DNA from: an uncultured Winogradskyella sp.
GTDB taxonomy: Bacteria; Bacteroidota; Bacteroidia; Flavobacteriales; Flavobacteriaceae
Reading direction: 5' to 3'
Length of the DNA: 64,000 bases
Assembly (NCBI RefSeq): GCF_947498345.1
Contig: NZ_CANMJY010000007.1
Coordinates: 124,001 to 188,000 of the forward strand
Below, piece by piece: positions 45,645 to 54,340 of this stretch (the stretch's first letter is position 1; each line of letters starts with the position of its first letter). The notes below the pieces were generated by a model. That model was not told the origin of the DNA. It saw only the letters and a program-made list of their open reading frames with translations, and made no database searches. Made by a program: the position numbers and the translations under genes.

Positions 45645-46247
45645 TTAGTATTGACTCCCATCATGTTTCCCAACATTATAACCATGTTTTCCTAAATACT
45701 TATTACCACTCTCTACAGCACCTTCTTCAATATCGGTTCCCATAGAATCGTTCCAACGGTTAAGGTATCCAAACAATGAAATAACACCAAGCATCTCAAC
45801 GATTTCTCCTTCATCCCAATGCTCGTATAAGCGTTTTTTAATATCTGTATTTACAGCATTTGGTACTAAAGACGCTGCTAAACTAAAATCTAAAGCGGCA
45901 CGTTCTGCTTCAGAAAAAGCAGGATGCGTTCTGTATTCCCAAATATTATCCAGTTGTTCTTGCTCTGCACCATAACGTTCTGCAGCTCTAATCGCATGAG
46001 CTTGACAGTAACGACAACCTGTAGAGTTGCTACTTACCCAGGCAATCATACGCTTCAAGGCTGAGGTTACACGACCTTCATTAGCCATTACAGCTTTATT
46101 TAAGTTTATAAAAGCTTTACTTATAGCAGGTCTGCGCTGCATGGTTAAAACCGAATTTGGGCAAAACCCAAGGGTTTCGTTAAAGAATTCAGCCAATTCT
46201 TTGGTCTCTAAATCGTGCTCTGGGGATAACGGAGTTACTAATGCCAT
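45645..46247 (-). CDS. AhpD-like carboxymuconolactone decarboxylase-family protein
   Basis: A 200-residue all-helical protein. The active-site motif CRYCQAHAIRAAERYG (C-x-x-C with a downstream His) lies near the middle, as in alkyl-hydroperoxidase AhpD and peroxidase-related enzymes. The SEAERAALDFSLAASLVPN and WDEGEIVEMLGVISLFGYLNRWND segments also fit. It probably reduces peroxides with thiols, though many family members remain untested. It is divergent from an OsmC gene, a second thiol peroxidase family, which supports an oxidative-stress role for the pair. Confidence 0.82.
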   Translation of the reverse strand: MALVTPLSPEHDLETKELAEFFNETLGFCPNSVLTMQRRPAISKAFINLNKAVMANEGRVTSALKRMIAWVSSNSTGCRYCQAHAIRAAERYGAEQEQLDNIWEYRTHPAFSEAERAALDFSLAASLVPNAVNTDIKKRLYEHWDEGEIVEMLGVISLFGYLNRWNDSMGTDIEEGAVESGNKYLGKHGYNVGKHDGSQY

Positions 46248-46255
46248 AGTTTTAA

Positions 46256-46297
46256 AAGTACTTAAAATTTGAAGTGTCTAAAGTACTTAAAGTACAC
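46256..46297. promoter_or_regulatory. Repeated AAGTAC motifs in the AhpD-like/OsmC divergent region
   Basis: AAGTACTT (a perfect 8-bp palindrome) occurs at 46256 and 46281, and a half-copy AAGTAC at 46290. AAGTGT and ACACTT flank the second and third copies. The region separates two peroxide-related genes, so an operator is possible, but the DNA is AT-rich and this is only a visual impression. Confidence 0.35.
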
Positions 46298-46389
46298 TTG
46301 CGTTGCAAACTAAACTTTAGTGCATTTTAATCTTTTTAAACCATTAGAACTTGTTAACTTTAAGCACTTATAATTAATAAACTTTAAAT

Positions 46390-46827
46390 ATGGCGGATAA
46401 AATCATAACCCATTGGAAAGGTGGATTAACTTTTGAATCAGATAATCCAAGTGGAAAATCTGTAATAATGGATACAGATATTGAAGGACAAGAAGAACGT
46501 TATGGCTTATCACCAAAGGCTATGATGTTATCGTCATTAGCGGGTTGCACAGCGTTAGATGTAATTTCTACTTTAGATAAAATGAAAGAGGAAATAGATG
46601 ATTTTAAGATTGAAGTTTCAGGAGAACTTACAGGCGAGCACCCCAAATATTACCATTCCGTTGAAGTAGAATACCACTTTTACGGTTCGGATTTAAACAT
46701 GAAAAAGTGCCAACGCGCTGTCGATTTATCCGTAGAGAAATATTGTGGTGTTATGGAAATGTTTAGGCGTTTCGCAGATGTAAAAACAAATATTGTTTAC
46801 CATATAGGTACGAAACGAAATATTTAA
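46390..46827 (+). CDS. OsmC-family peroxide/organic hydroperoxide reductase
   Basis: A 145-residue OsmC/Ohr-fold protein. The two catalytic Cys lie in SLAGCTALDVIS and in KYCGVMEMF, the standard pair. N-terminal DKIITHWKGGLTFES and central GLSPKAMMLSSL also match. It reduces organic hydroperoxides. It is divergent from the AhpD-like gene across 142 bp and followed at 6 bp by recJ, which it may share a transcript with. Confidence 0.88.
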   Translation: MADKIITHWKGGLTFESDNPSGKSVIMDTDIEGQEERYGLSPKAMMLSSLAGCTALDVISTLDKMKEEIDDFKIEVSGELTGEHPKYYHSVEVEYHFYGSDLNMKKCQRAVDLSVEKYCGVMEMFRRFADVKTNIVYHIGTKRNI

Positions 46828-46833
46828 TTCTAT

Positions 46834-48525
46834 ATGCGTTGGACGCTCAAGCCAAAACCCGAGACTTCAAAAATTGACACTTTAAATAAAGTGCTTCAAG
46901 TCGATGATACTGTTGCCACATTATTATTACAACGTGGTATAGATACTTATGAAGCGGCCAAAACTTTTTTTAGACCAAGTTTTAGTGACTTACACAATCC
47001 GTTCTTAATGAAAGATATGGATTTAGCAGTTTCTAGAATCGAAAAAGCTATTGCTGAGAATGAAAATATTTTGGTCTATGGCGATTATGATGTCGATGGT
47101 ACCACTGCTGTGGCTTTACTGTCTTCATATTTAAAAACAAAACTTGATTCTATTGCGACTTATATTCCAGACCGTTATGATGAAGGTTATGGAATTTCAT
47201 ACAAGGGTATTGACTTTGCAGACGATAATGATTTCTCGTTAATCATTGCTTTAGACTGTGGCATAAAAGCCGTAGATAAAATAAACTACGCCAAAGAAAA
47301 AGGTATAGATTTTATCATCTGTGACCATCATAGACCAGGAGATGTTATCCCTGATGCAGTTGCAGTTTTAGATCCAAAGCGAGACGATTGTGAATATCCT
47401 TTTAAAGAATTATGTGGTTGTGGTGTAGGTTTTAAGTTAATTACGGCTTTAGCCTCCAAACAAGGACAAACCGTTGAAGATTTAGTAGAATACCTAGATT
47501 TGGTAGCTACTGCGATTGGGGCAGATATTGTTCCTATTATTGGAGAAAATAGAGCTTTGGCATATTTTGGATTACAAGTAATTAATACTAATCCAAGACC
47601 AGGAATGAAAGCTATTATTGCTGAGGTTAAAAAAGATGAGCTAACCATTACGGATGTTGTTTTTATCATAGCACCTCGCATAAATGCTGCAGGCCGTATG
47701 AAACATGGCAATCATGCAGTAACACTTTTAACCGAGACGGATTTTAATTTAGCTGCAGAATATGCGGTAGATATCGATCGGTTTAATACAGACCGAAGAG
47801 AAACCGATAAACGTATTACTGAAGAAGCTTTAATTCAAATAGAAGTTCATAATGAACAAGACTGTTTTACTACAGTTGTTTATAACGAAAGTTGGCATAA
47901 AGGGGTCATCGGTATCGTTGCCTCCCGATTAACAGAAACCTATTATAGACCAACACTGGTATTTACAAAAAGTGGATCTAAACTAGCGGCTTCGGCACGT
48001 TCTGTAAAAGGATTTGATGTTTATAATGCTCTGGAAGCATGTAGCGAATATATCGAACAATTTGGTGGGCATAAATACGCAGCAGGTTTGACCTTGTTGC
48101 CAGAAAATTATGAAGCGTTTAAAACTAAGTTTGAATCAGTTGTAAAAAGCACCATTGATCCAAAACTACTAACGCCAGAGCTGAAAATAGATCTAGAGCT
48201 TAATTTAACCAAGGTAGACCATCGATTGTTTCGAATTATCCAACAATTTGCACCATTTGGACCAGGTAATATGTCACCGACCTTTATGACACAAAATGTA
48301 AATGACACAGGTCATGGAAAATGTGTAGGTGAGGATAATAAGCACATTAGATTTACTGCGACTCAAAGTTTTAATGATAAAATTGCTTGTATTGGTTTTG
48401 GTTTGGGGGATAAAATAGATATCATTAAAAGTAGAAGACCATTTAGTATTGCATATGGTATAGATGAAAACCATTGGAATGGTAATGTAAGTTTGCAATT
48501 AAAACTAAAAGATATTAAAGAATAA
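46834..48525 (+). CDS. recJ: Single-stranded-DNA-specific exonuclease RecJ
   Basis: A 563-residue DHH-family nuclease acting 5'-3' on single-stranded DNA. Motifs: YGDYDVDGTTAVALLS (motif I), ALDCGIKAVDKI, CDHHRPGD (the DHH motif), DLVATAIGADIVP, and the DHHA1 domain with RSVKGFDVYNALE and FGGHKYAAGLTL, followed by an OB domain. All metal ligands appear present. It starts 6 bp after the OsmC gene. Confidence 0.95.
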   Translation: MRWTLKPKPETSKIDTLNKVLQVDDTVATLLLQRGIDTYEAAKTFFRPSFSDLHNPFLMKDMDLAVSRIEKAIAENENILVYGDYDVDGTTAVALLSSYLKTKLDSIATYIPDRYDEGYGISYKGIDFADDNDFSLIIALDCGIKAVDKINYAKEKGIDFIICDHHRPGDVIPDAVAVLDPKRDDCEYPFKELCGCGVGFKLITALASKQGQTVEDLVEYLDLVATAIGADIVPIIGENRALAYFGLQVINTNPRPGMKAIIAEVKKDELTITDVVFIIAPRINAAGRMKHGNHAVTLLTETDFNLAAEYAVDIDRFNTDRRETDKRITEEALIQIEVHNEQDCFTTVVYNESWHKGVIGIVASRLTETYYRPTLVFTKSGSKLAASARSVKGFDVYNALEACSEYIEQFGGHKYAAGLTLLPENYEAFKTKFESVVKSTIDPKLLTPELKIDLELNLTKVDHRLFRIIQQFAPFGPGNMSPTFMTQNVNDTGHGKCVGEDNKHIRFTATQSFNDKIACIGFGLGDKIDIIKSRRPFSIAYGIDENHWNGNVSLQLKLKDIKE

Positions 48526-48551
48526 TTCCTTAAATAGTTCGTTGGTTAATC

Positions 48552-49661
48552 ATGAAACAACTAACCATAGTTTATCTCTTTGTCTTCAGTAGTATTTTAG
48601 CGGCACAAAATTTAGTGTTAAACCCAAGTTTTGAAACCCAAAAAACAGATCGCTGTGTGTTTTATATAGGCGGATTTAATAATAGGGTTACTGAGTGGTC
48701 AATACCCAATATGGCATCAACAGATTTTTTTGATGCTTGCAGCGAAAGTGAGAATACCGGACTTAAAAATTATAATGGATATCAAAAACCAAAAACGGGC
48801 AATGCCTATGCTGGTATTTATGCTTATACAGATAAAAATTATAGAGAATATGTTCAAGGGAAATTGTTAACCCCCTTAACAAGAGGGAGAAGGTATAAGA
48901 TGACTTTTTATCTAAGTTTAGCAGATAAGTCCTCTTATGCCTTAAAAGACATTCAGGTTTTAATGACTGAAGAACGCTTAAAACCTTGTTATAAATCTAA
49001 TGGTTGTAAAAAGGTTATTCAGCCTTCAAAAGTGACTAAAAAGCAATTTAAAATGTATTCAAAGGCTGAAGATATTTACTTTTCCAGTAAAGAACAATGG
49101 ATGAAATATTCTTTTGAATTTATAGCTCAAGGTTACGAAAACTATTTTTCAATAGGTAACTTTTATAAAAACCCCAGGACTCAAAAACAAAAGGTATTAT
49201 CAACAAGTACATTATTCTTTTCATACTACTATATCGATGAGGTTTCTCTAAAATCTATGGAAGCAGAAGATGTAGAAGCGATAGAAGAAGTTATAACAGA
49301 ACCAGAAATTAAAACGGATAGAGTTTACACGTTCAAAAACGTATTATTCAATTTTGACAAGGCTGAATTATTAGAAGATTCAATTGATGAATTGAATGAA
49401 CTTTACCAGTATCTCAATGAACATCCATCTTTAAATATAGAAATATATGGCCACACGGATAGTGAAGGACTAGATAAACGAAATAAAGAATTGTCTGAAG
49501 AACGTGCTAAAGCTGTTGTAGATTATTTAATTTCGCGTGGTCTGGACCTAAAGAGAATTAAATTCTTTGGATATGGAAGTTCTAAACCCATCAAAAGCAA
49601 TAACTCAGAAGCGGGAAGACAATTAAATAGACGTGTTGAGTTTAAACTTATAGAAAATTAA
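48552..49661 (+). CDS. OmpA-family outer-membrane protein
   Basis: 369 residues: signal peptide (MKQLTIVYLFVFSSILAAQ), an N-terminal carbohydrate-binding-like beta domain (NLVLNPSFETQ to YYIDEVSLK, about 21-235), an acidic linker and a C-terminal OmpA domain (about 255-365): VLFNFDKAELLEDSIDELN, IEIYGHTDSEG, NKELSEERAKAVVDYLI and GYGSSKPIKSN. The OmpA part binds peptidoglycan; the first part has the LVLNPSFE start common in flavobacterial surface proteins. It lies 26 bp after recJ and 3 bp before the MFS gene. Confidence 0.9.
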   Translation: MKQLTIVYLFVFSSILAAQNLVLNPSFETQKTDRCVFYIGGFNNRVTEWSIPNMASTDFFDACSESENTGLKNYNGYQKPKTGNAYAGIYAYTDKNYREYVQGKLLTPLTRGRRYKMTFYLSLADKSSYALKDIQVLMTEERLKPCYKSNGCKKVIQPSKVTKKQFKMYSKAEDIYFSSKEQWMKYSFEFIAQGYENYFSIGNFYKNPRTQKQKVLSTSTLFFSYYYIDEVSLKSMEAEDVEAIEEVITEPEIKTDRVYTFKNVLFNFDKAELLEDSIDELNELYQYLNEHPSLNIEIYGHTDSEGLDKRNKELSEERAKAVVDYLISRGLDLKRIKFFGYGSSKPIKSNNSEAGRQLNRRVEFKLIEN

Positions 49662-49664
49662 TTT

Positions 49665-50939
49665 TTGGCAAAGAACGACCCATACGCAGCCTTAAGATTT
49701 AAAGAGTTCAATATCTTTTTATTATTGCGTTTTGCACTGGTTTTAGCTTGGTCAATGCAATTTGTTGTTATCGAATGGCAGGTCTATGCATTAACTAAAA
49801 ACCCATTGTCACTTGCAATCATTGGTCTCTGCGAATTTTTACCTGCTTTTTTCTTGGCTCCCTTTGCGGGACATATTGTGGATAAAAAGGAAAAGCGAAA
49901 CCTGTTTACGCTTTGTATTGCATTATTTTCTTTAATAAGCTTTGGTCTGTTTTGGCTGACTTCGGAATATATAGAAACCACCTGGAGCATAAAATCCATT
50001 TTATTAAGTATTTATGCATTGGTGTTTTTCGGTGGTGTTTTGAGAGCATTTTTTGGACCAACTATTTTTTCACTCATAGCCCTTCTTGTCCCTAAGAACG
50101 CTTATCCTAATGCCGCAACATGGAGTAGTAGTACTTGGAAAGGAGCCAATGTTTTTGGGGCTTTATGTGGCGGATTTTTAATTGCATGGATAGGTGTACA
50201 TTCTACGCTTGGCATCATATTTATGCTGGTTATGTTGGCATTGATATTAGTTTTTAGAATAAGCAAAAAGCCTATTTTAAATAAAAACACAAACGAGTCG
50301 GTTAAAGAAAGTCTCAAAGCAGGTATGCATTTTGTATTTAACGACAAGGTTATTTTAGGAGCGTTAACCTTAGATATGATAGCTGTTTTGTTTGGTGGTG
50401 CTGTGGCTATTTTTGCTGTTTTTGCAAAGGATATTTTAGACGCAGGACCCAAAGGTTTTGGTATTTTAAATGCAGCATTATCTTCTGGTAGCATCATTAC
50501 CATGTTAGCAACTACCTATATTCCTATTACTAAAAGTACAGGAAAGAAACTGCTTGTTTCAATCTTTGGTTTTGGGGTTTGCATGATTGTTTTTGGCGCT
50601 TCAAAACTAATGTGGCTTAGTGTTTTAGCCTTGTTTTTTGCAGGTGTTTTTGATGGTATTTCTATGGTGGTACGCCAAACAATTCTTCAACTCAAGACTC
50701 CAGATGAAATGCGCGGACGTGTAGGAGCTGTTAACTCTATGTTTGTAGGGTCTTCTAATGAGCTTGGCGCAGTTGAAAGTGGTATTGCAGCACGTATTTT
50801 TGGTGCACCTTTAGCAGTTATGCTAGGTGGTACAGTAACACTCATTATTGTAGCAATTATTGGCACAAAAAATCAACCGTTGCGCGAACTAGATTTACAA
50901 CAAGATATCGATGATAGTTATGATGATGTGAAGACTTAA
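49665..50939 (+). CDS. MFS transporter
   Basis: A 424-residue protein with 12 transmembrane helices. The loop motif FAGHIVDKKEKRNLF between helices 2 and 3 (form G-x-x-x-D-R/K) and DEMRGRVGAVNSMFVGSSNELGA in the second half are typical of MFS exporters of the DUF894/EntS-like group. Substrate unknown. It starts at TTG 49665, three bases after the OmpA-like stop; no closer ATG exists. Its stop overlaps the opposing LpxH-like gene through TTAA. Confidence 0.85.
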   Translation: MAKNDPYAALRFKEFNIFLLLRFALVLAWSMQFVVIEWQVYALTKNPLSLAIIGLCEFLPAFFLAPFAGHIVDKKEKRNLFTLCIALFSLISFGLFWLTSEYIETTWSIKSILLSIYALVFFGGVLRAFFGPTIFSLIALLVPKNAYPNAATWSSSTWKGANVFGALCGGFLIAWIGVHSTLGIIFMLVMLALILVFRISKKPILNKNTNESVKESLKAGMHFVFNDKVILGALTLDMIAVLFGGAVAIFAVFAKDILDAGPKGFGILNAALSSGSIITMLATTYIPITKSTGKKLLVSIFGFGVCMIVFGASKLMWLSVLALFFAGVFDGISMVVRQTILQLKTPDEMRGRVGAVNSMFVGSSNELGAVESGIAARIFGAPLAVMLGGTVTLIIVAIIGTKNQPLRELDLQQDIDDSYDDVKT

Positions 50940-51706
50940 TATTCTTTTAGCTCAAAGTCTTTGCCATCAAAAACACCATAAGTATAATACTGAATCCAAT
51001 CGCCTAAATTGATATATTTAGAAGTCTCATCCAATTGAATCTCTAATGGTAAGTGGCGATGCCCAAAAATAAAGTAATCGCGATATTTTTCTTCAAGTTT
51101 ACGCTTGCTGTAAACGACCAACCATTCATTGTCTTCACCTAAAAATTTAGCGTCATCATCGCCAGAAATCAATTTATTTTTTACAGAAAAGTATTGAGCA
51201 ATTCGCATCCCAATATCTGGATGGCTCCATTTAAATAGCCATTTAAAGAATGAATTGGTGAATACTTTTTTCATGCGTTTATAACCTTTATCACCAGGGC
51301 CAAGACCATCACCATGACCAATAAAAAAACCTTTATGACCAAGCTTAAATTCTTGAGGTTTGTGATATACAGGGATACCGAGTTCTTCTTCAAAATAGCC
51401 ATTCATCCACAAATCGTGGTTACCTACAAAATAGTGAATAGGAATTCCTGAGTCTGAAATCTCTGCTAGCTTTCCTAAGGTTCTGGTAAAACCTCTAGGT
51501 ACAACAGTTTTATATTCAAACCAAAAATCAAATAAATCCCCTAGTAGAAAAATGGCTGCTGCATCATGTTTAATTTCATCTAACCAAGCCACAAATTTCT
51601 TTTCTCTGGGACGAGAAGCTTCCATGGTTGGCGCACCAAGATGATTGTCGGACGCAAAATAGATCTTTTTCCCGTTAGGAATTTCTATGTGATGACTATT
51701 ATTCAT
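50936..51706 (-). CDS. UDP-2,3-diacylglucosamine diphosphatase (LpxH-like metallophosphoesterase)
   Basis: A 256-residue metallophosphoesterase that in lipid A synthesis would cut UDP-2,3-diacyl-GlcN to lipid X. Metal motifs: FASDNHLGAP, LLGDLFDFW, FVGNHDLW, IGHGDGLGPGD and FGHRHLP. This set matches the LpxH family. The ATG at 51706 (MNNSHHIEI) gives a clean start; the frame opens 8 codons earlier inside queD. It overlaps queD by 8 bp, so it is translated as the last gene of that operon. Confidence 0.85.
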   Translation of the reverse strand: MNNSHHIEIPNGKKIYFASDNHLGAPTMEASRPREKKFVAWLDEIKHDAAAIFLLGDLFDFWFEYKTVVPRGFTRTLGKLAEISDSGIPIHYFVGNHDLWMNGYFEEELGIPVYHKPQEFKLGHKGFFIGHGDGLGPGDKGYKRMKKVFTNSFFKWLFKWSHPDIGMRIAQYFSVKNKLISGDDDAKFLGEDNEWLVVYSKRKLEEKYRDYFIFGHRHLPLEIQLDETSKYINLGDWIQYYTYGVFDGKDFELKEY

Positions 51707-52151
51707 TATCAGAAGCGTACCATTCTGCAAAGCTGGTCGCTGTTTCTTGAAGTTTTAGAGAATGAAGTTTAATATTGTCTGGCAAACGTTGCTTTATCTT
51801 ACCTGCAAAGTCAATAACCATCATTTCACTTGTTGGTTGATAATCTACCAAAAGTACATTATGACCTCTGTTTTCAAGTTCTTTAGCTAATTCTACATGA
51901 GGAGTATTTTTATTAAAAACAGTAGCGTGATCAAAGACATTAACGATTTCTTCTTTTACTATTTTTTTGAGGTCACCAAAATCGATGACCATCCCAAATT
52001 TTACATTAGTATTATCTGAAATAGGTATACCAATAACAGTAACATCTAAGCGATAACTATGGCCATGTACATTTTTACATTTACCATCATAACCATAAAG
52101 CGCATGACCTGTTTCAAAAGAAAATTGCTTTGTAATACGAATATTGCTCAT
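51699..52151 (-). CDS. queD: 6-carboxytetrahydropterin synthase QueD / 6-pyruvoyltetrahydropterin synthase
   Basis: A 150-residue T-fold enzyme. Zn ligands come from FSFETGHALYG and NVHGHSYRL; the catalytic Cys lies in DGKCKNVHGH. The C-terminal Glu lies in LKLQETATSFAEW. It acts in queuosine (7-deazaguanine) synthesis on dihydroneopterin triphosphate. The start codon overlaps the stop of a 32-residue membrane protein (TAATG), and the 3' end overlaps the LpxH-like gene. No other queuosine genes are in the window. Confidence 0.9.
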   Translation of the reverse strand: MSNIRITKQFSFETGHALYGYDGKCKNVHGHSYRLDVTVIGIPISDNTNVKFGMVIDFGDLKKIVKEEIVNVFDHATVFNKNTPHVELAKELENRGHNVLLVDYQPTSEMMVIDFAGKIKQRLPDNIKLHSLKLQETATSFAEWYASDNE

Positions 52152-52249
52152 TAGCGTCTTTTATTTCGATTATAAAAATAGATGACAACAAGCACTATTC
52201 CTAAAATTAGAAATAAACCATTTCCACCTAAAAAATTGAGAATGTCCAT
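52151..52249 (-). CDS. 32-residue single-span membrane protein
   Basis: Too short for most callers but convincing by context. The ATG at 52249 is one base after the stop of the 58-residue gene (TAA-A-ATG), and its own stop overlaps the queD ATG (TAATG). The peptide is MDILNFLGG, one hydrophobic helix (LFLILGIVLVVIYFY) and a basic end NRNKRR, so it should sit in the inner membrane with the C-terminus in the cytoplasm. Function unknown. Confidence 0.65.
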   Translation of the reverse strand: MDILNFLGGNGLFLILGIVLVVIYFYNRNKRR

Positions 52250-52250
52250 T

Positions 52251-52427
52251 TTATTCGTTTTTTATTCTGTTTTTATTATACCTGTATATCGCATAAGCTA
52301 TGGCAACTAAAACAATAAAAGGAAGTAAAGTACCAATAAAAACACCTATACCATAGCTGCTGTCTGGTGCTTCTTTTAGCTTTTCGTCAATGTTGACCTC
52401 TTGTAATAGGGTTATTAAAAGGTTCAT
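52251..52427 (-). CDS. 58-residue single-span membrane protein
   Basis: Starts at the ATG at 52427: a short N-terminal amphipathic stretch MNLLITLLQEVNIDEKLKEAP, then a hydrophobic helix (VFIGTLLPFIVLVAIAYAIY) and a basic tail (RYNKNRIKNE). It is followed one base later by the 32-residue gene, then queD and the LpxH-like gene, making a four-gene unit with no gaps over 1 bp. The fixed spacing and a helix-plus-basic-tail design make coding likely. I recognise no family. Confidence 0.65.
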   Translation of the reverse strand: MNLLITLLQEVNIDEKLKEAPDSSYGIGVFIGTLLPFIVLVAIAYAIYRYNKNRIKNE

Positions 52428-52470
52428 TATGATTATTAATTTATACCCAATAGCGATTCACGGTTCAAAT

Positions 52471-53805
52471 TTAAGTGTTTTGTGCTAGCGGTTTAAATGT
52501 TTTTCTGAATTTTATGATTAATGGTAATCCACGAGCTAAAATCCACAAGGTAAAGGCAAAGAAAATTCCGTATAATTTGTAACCGAGCTCATCTGTCCAA
52601 AAAATAACAGGAATAAAGACTAAAAGTGTAGAAAACAAAAGTACATTTCTAAGGTATTGCATTTTGCCCAAGCCTTTAAAAACACCATCAAATATAAATG
52701 CTAAAGCACATAAAGGTTGCATGGCGAGTATAATCCAAAACACATTATAAAAGGTATCTAAAACAGCCTGATCATCTGTAAAAATATTTCCGATAGGGTA
52801 ATAGAATAGTGCTCCAATGAGACCAATGATAAAGCCTACAATAACACCATATTTAATGAGCTTGTTACTTAGATCAAAGAGGGTTTTATAAGCTTTTGCG
52901 CCAAATAGTTTTCCAGACAAAATATTACCAGCGCTCGCATAGCCGTCAATTAAAAAAGCACCTAAAAACCAAAGGTTGATAGCAATTGTATATGCTGCTA
53001 TGTATGTTGTTCCGTATTTAGTGGCATAACTGGTGCCAAAATATAAAGCTATGTTTAAGGCAATAGTTCTAATAAATAAATTCAAGATCATTAAGACAAA
53101 ACGTTTTATCTCTGGATTAAACGGAAATTTAACCAACAATGGAATATCTGTTTTTTTAAGGATATAATATGCAGAAAGCATGGCCATAATAATTTGAGCC
53201 AGTACACTGGCATAAGCAGCACCTTTAATGTGCATAGCAGGAATTACATTGTTTATACCATATACCAACACGATATCTAGAACGATATTAGCAACGGCTC
53301 CGGTTATAGCAATAAGCATGGGATAATAGGTGTTTTGTAACCCTCTAAATGTGCCAAATACAGCAATGGTAAACAATGTAAATGGAAAACCAAAAACACG
53401 AATTTGATAATAATCTACACTATAATTTAAAATTAAATCTGATGCATTATAAAGTTTAAAAATTTGTGCTGCAAAAGGATAAGTAACTAAGATGATCACT
53501 ACACTTAAGGATGTGATTAAAAATATGGCTTGTGCAGGGAGGTTTTTAACTTCACTCAATTTATCAGCACCTAAATATTGCGATACTATAGAAGAAATTG
53601 CACTCCGTGTTTGCCCTAAAACCCAAATAAGCATAGATAAGAATGTCGTTACAATACCAACAGCAGCCAATGACTCTGTAGCATTGTAGTCCATATTACC
53701 TATAATAGCAGCATCGGTTAATGACAAAATAGGCTCAGACACACCAGAAATTAATGCTGGTATAGCGAGTTTGTTGATTTGTTTTAAGGTAATTGACGTA
53801 CTCAA
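52471..53805 (-). CDS. MATE-family efflux transporter
   Basis: About 444 residues with 12 transmembrane helices. The N-terminal INKLAIPALISGVSEPILSLTDAAIIGN is the MATE/DinF start, and the second half repeats the fold. It exports drugs or metabolites against sodium or protons. I take TTG 53805 (MSTSITLKQINKLAIP) as start: it overlaps the GNAT stop by 4 bp (TTGA). A TTG at 53823 would add six residues within the GNAT gene. Confidence 0.87.
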   Translation of the reverse strand: MSTSITLKQINKLAIPALISGVSEPILSLTDAAIIGNMDYNATESLAAVGIVTTFLSMLIWVLGQTRSAISSIVSQYLGADKLSEVKNLPAQAIFLITSLSVVIILVTYPFAAQIFKLYNASDLILNYSVDYYQIRVFGFPFTLFTIAVFGTFRGLQNTYYPMLIAITGAVANIVLDIVLVYGINNVIPAMHIKGAAYASVLAQIIMAMLSAYYILKKTDIPLLVKFPFNPEIKRFVLMILNLFIRTIALNIALYFGTSYATKYGTTYIAAYTIAINLWFLGAFLIDGYASAGNILSGKLFGAKAYKTLFDLSNKLIKYGVIVGFIIGLIGALFYYPIGNIFTDDQAVLDTFYNVFWIILAMQPLCALAFIFDGVFKGLGKMQYLRNVLLFSTLLVFIPVIFWTDELGYKLYGIFFAFTLWILARGLPLIIKFRKTFKPLAQNT

Positions 53806-54302
53806 AGGACTAATTCGTAACAATGGAAAGGGGACTCACTTTGCTTAGGAAAATAAATATCACCCAATCGTTTATAGCTGCGAAGTTCGTAAAACTTTTG
53901 GTTTCTTTTGTTCTGCGAAAAGGTATCTAATCGAATAGAGCTATAGTTATTGTCTATAGCATATTGCTCTACAAAGTCCATAAGTTGTTGTGCATAGCCA
54001 TTTCCTTGCAATTCTGGATCAATGGCTAAACGATGAATATAAATGTTGTTTTCGTTTTTTGTTAACCACTTAATGGGCACATATTCTTTATCCATAAATG
54101 TAGAAATGACAATGGTGCCTTTGACTGTTCCTTTAATTTCTAAAACATAGAGTTCGTTTCGTTTTATGTCATTTTCAAAAGCTGTTTTATTAGGATAATG
54201 TTCATTCCATTGGTAAATACCTTGGGCTATCATAGTTTTAGCACAGGCTTTTGTAAGTTTTATAATGGGTTCAATATCTGTAAGCCTACCTTTACGAATC
54301 AT
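53802..54302 (-). CDS. GNAT-family N-acetyltransferase
   Basis: A 166-residue GCN5-related acetyltransferase. The acetyl-CoA motif is IHRLAIDPELQGNGYAQQLMDF (form R/Q-x-x-G-x-G/A), with IRLDTFSQNKRNQKFYE near the end. Substrate unknown. It starts with MIRKGRLTDIEPIIKLTKA, typical for the family. It is coupled to the MATE exporter (4 bp overlap) and divergent from the universal stress gene. Confidence 0.87.
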   Translation of the reverse strand: MIRKGRLTDIEPIIKLTKACAKTMIAQGIYQWNEHYPNKTAFENDIKRNELYVLEIKGTVKGTIVISTFMDKEYVPIKWLTKNENNIYIHRLAIDPELQGNGYAQQLMDFVEQYAIDNNYSSIRLDTFSQNKRNQKFYELRSYKRLGDIYFPKQSESPFHCYELVL

Positions 54303-54320
54303 TTATAATGTGTATTTTTG
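54291..54320 (+). promoter_or_regulatory. Candidate promoter for the universal stress protein
   Basis: TTTA (54291-54294), 18 bp, then TATTTTTG (54313-54320), which matches TAnnTTTG. The -33 element differs from TTTG by one base. The ATG follows 20 bp later. Confidence 0.55.
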
Positions 54321-54340
54321 CATCAAATTCATATTAAAAA

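Noticed and set aside
47328..47711. 127-codon frame on the minus strand
   Set aside because: Antisense within recJ, whose motifs are complete.
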